Assembly: GCA_903925435.1 (NCBI GenBank)
Contig: CAIYFF010000144.1
Coordinates: 1 to 6,243 of the forward strand
DNA: 6,243 bases
Source of the DNA: an uncultured Planctomycetota bacterium
GTDB lineage: Bacteria; Planctomycetota; UBA1135; UBA2386
Direction of reading: 5' to 3'
The notes under the pieces were generated by a model. That model ran no database searches and was not told the DNA's origin. It saw only the letters and a program-made list of their open reading frames with translations. Positions 5,744 through 6,243 of this stretch are shown in pieces; within the stretch, counting starts at the first letter, position 1, and every line of letters starts with the position of its first letter. The position numbers were made by a program, and so were the translations under genes.

Positions 5744-5767
5744 CATGCTGCCTGCGAGCATGGCAGC
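5744..5767 (+). terminator. Weak candidate terminator after the TPR gene
   Basis: Two competing 6-bp stems share this stretch: CATGCT/AGCATG (5744-5749 with 5757-5762) and GCTGCC/GGCAGC (5747-5752 with 5762-5767). They start about 18 nt past the TPR gene's stop, in the 134-nt gap between convergent genes. There is no T-tract, so this is only a plausible 3'-end structure. Confidence 0.25.
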
Positions 5768-5860
5768 CGGGCCGATCTCAGTGTCGTGCGAACTCTGCGT
5801 GGATGCCGCGCGCTCGACGACGCAATCGTTCTCCGACGGGCTGAAGAGACGCGCAGCGAG

Positions 5861-6243
5861 TCACTGCTTCTTCGTCATCGCGATCTCGAGCACCTTCGTG
5901 TTCGGCTCGCCGATGTGCAGGTCGTGCACTTCGATCGTGATGTGGTCCGCGTCGACGAAGCGGAACACATACTTGACGACCTTGTCGTGTTCGCCGGTCA
6001 GGTACTCGTCCATCTGGCCGTAGGTCACGAGCGTCTTGCCGTCCTGCAAGAAGTCGCCTTCTGAGCGGATCATCGCGGTGTCCATGTTCTGCACCGTCGT
6101 GATGACGTAGCTCTTCTTCACGTTGTCGTGGCCGAGGACCCAGAAGCTCTCGTACGGCATCCGCATCATCGAGCCCTTGGTCTCCGCGACCATCCAGCGG
6201 CCCTGCATCTGCCAACGGAACGTTGCTTCGCCCTTCTCCGCCG
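5861..6243 (-). CDS. DUF1579 family protein, C-terminal part (runs off right edge)
   Basis: At least 126 residues read leftward from the right edge to the TGA at 5863-5861. An internal ATG at 6208 is not the real start: the frame continues upstream with AEKGEATFRWQ and leads straight into MQGRWMVAETKG, the 'GRW' strand typical of DUF1579. Further family-like features are PYESFWVLGHDNVKKSYV (a variant of the lGYDn...kYv motif), VQNMDTAM, GDFLQDGKTLVTYGQM and the closing strand VLEIAMTKKQ. DUF1579 proteins are small beta-barrel-like proteins of unknown function, common in Planctomycetota and in other environmental bacteria. The N-terminus, perhaps with a signal peptide, lies outside the window. 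It converges on the TPR gene, so it is a separate transcription unit. Confidence 0.82.
   Translation of the reverse strand, partial: AEKGEATFRWQMQGRWMVAETKGSMMRMPYESFWVLGHDNVKKSYVITTVQNMDTAMIRSEGDFLQDGKTLVTYGQMDEYLTGEHDKVVKYVFRFVDADHITIEVHDLHIGEPNTKVLEIAMTKKQ

Noticed and set aside
5778..6215. 145-codon leftward frame overlapping the right-edge gene
   Set aside because: It is Arg/Asp-rich and out of frame with the DUF1579 reading, which matches family motifs throughout.

Overview
The window is high-GC bacterial DNA (roughly two thirds G+C by eye) with no rRNA, tRNA, transposase or CRISPR array. The gene content suggests Planctomycetota or a similar deep-branching environmental lineage: a DUF1579-type protein, a secreted carbohydrate-lyase-like protein, TPR proteins, weak or absent Shine-Dalgarno sites and signs of unusual start codons. 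This is an inference from style; no marker gene here fixes the taxonomy.

Left part, leftward genes (1-1215). The first 17 codons of groES (co-chaperonin) run off the left edge. Upstream lies a single-domain CheY-like response regulator (146-592). Then comes a 257-nt intergenic stretch dense in inverted repeats, including a perfect 9-bp GC hairpin just after the stop of the next gene. That gene (850-1215) encodes a 121-residue protein with a CxxC...CxxC zinc-ribbon-like head and a 72-residue tail that is almost entirely Asp/Glu.

Right part, rightward genes (1427-5726). After a divergent promoter region (1216-1426) with a strong hairpin, three genes run in the same direction. They are a small membrane-anchored protein of unknown function, a secreted protein of about 688 residues resembling the PcRGLX/YetA (exo-rhamnogalacturonan-lyase-like) family, and a protein of about 564 residues with a TolB-like N-terminal region and C-terminal TPR repeats. 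The last two are probably translationally coupled. The best start for the third gene appears to be a CTG two bases after the previous stop, preceded by a good GGAGG.

Right edge (5861-6243). A leftward DUF1579-family gene, truncated by the window end, converges on the TPR gene.

The most interesting items are the acidic-tail zinc-ribbon protein, the intergenic run of hairpins, the probable CTG start, and an apparent excess of CGATCG in the right two thirds of the window. No complete new system can be demonstrated from this window alone.
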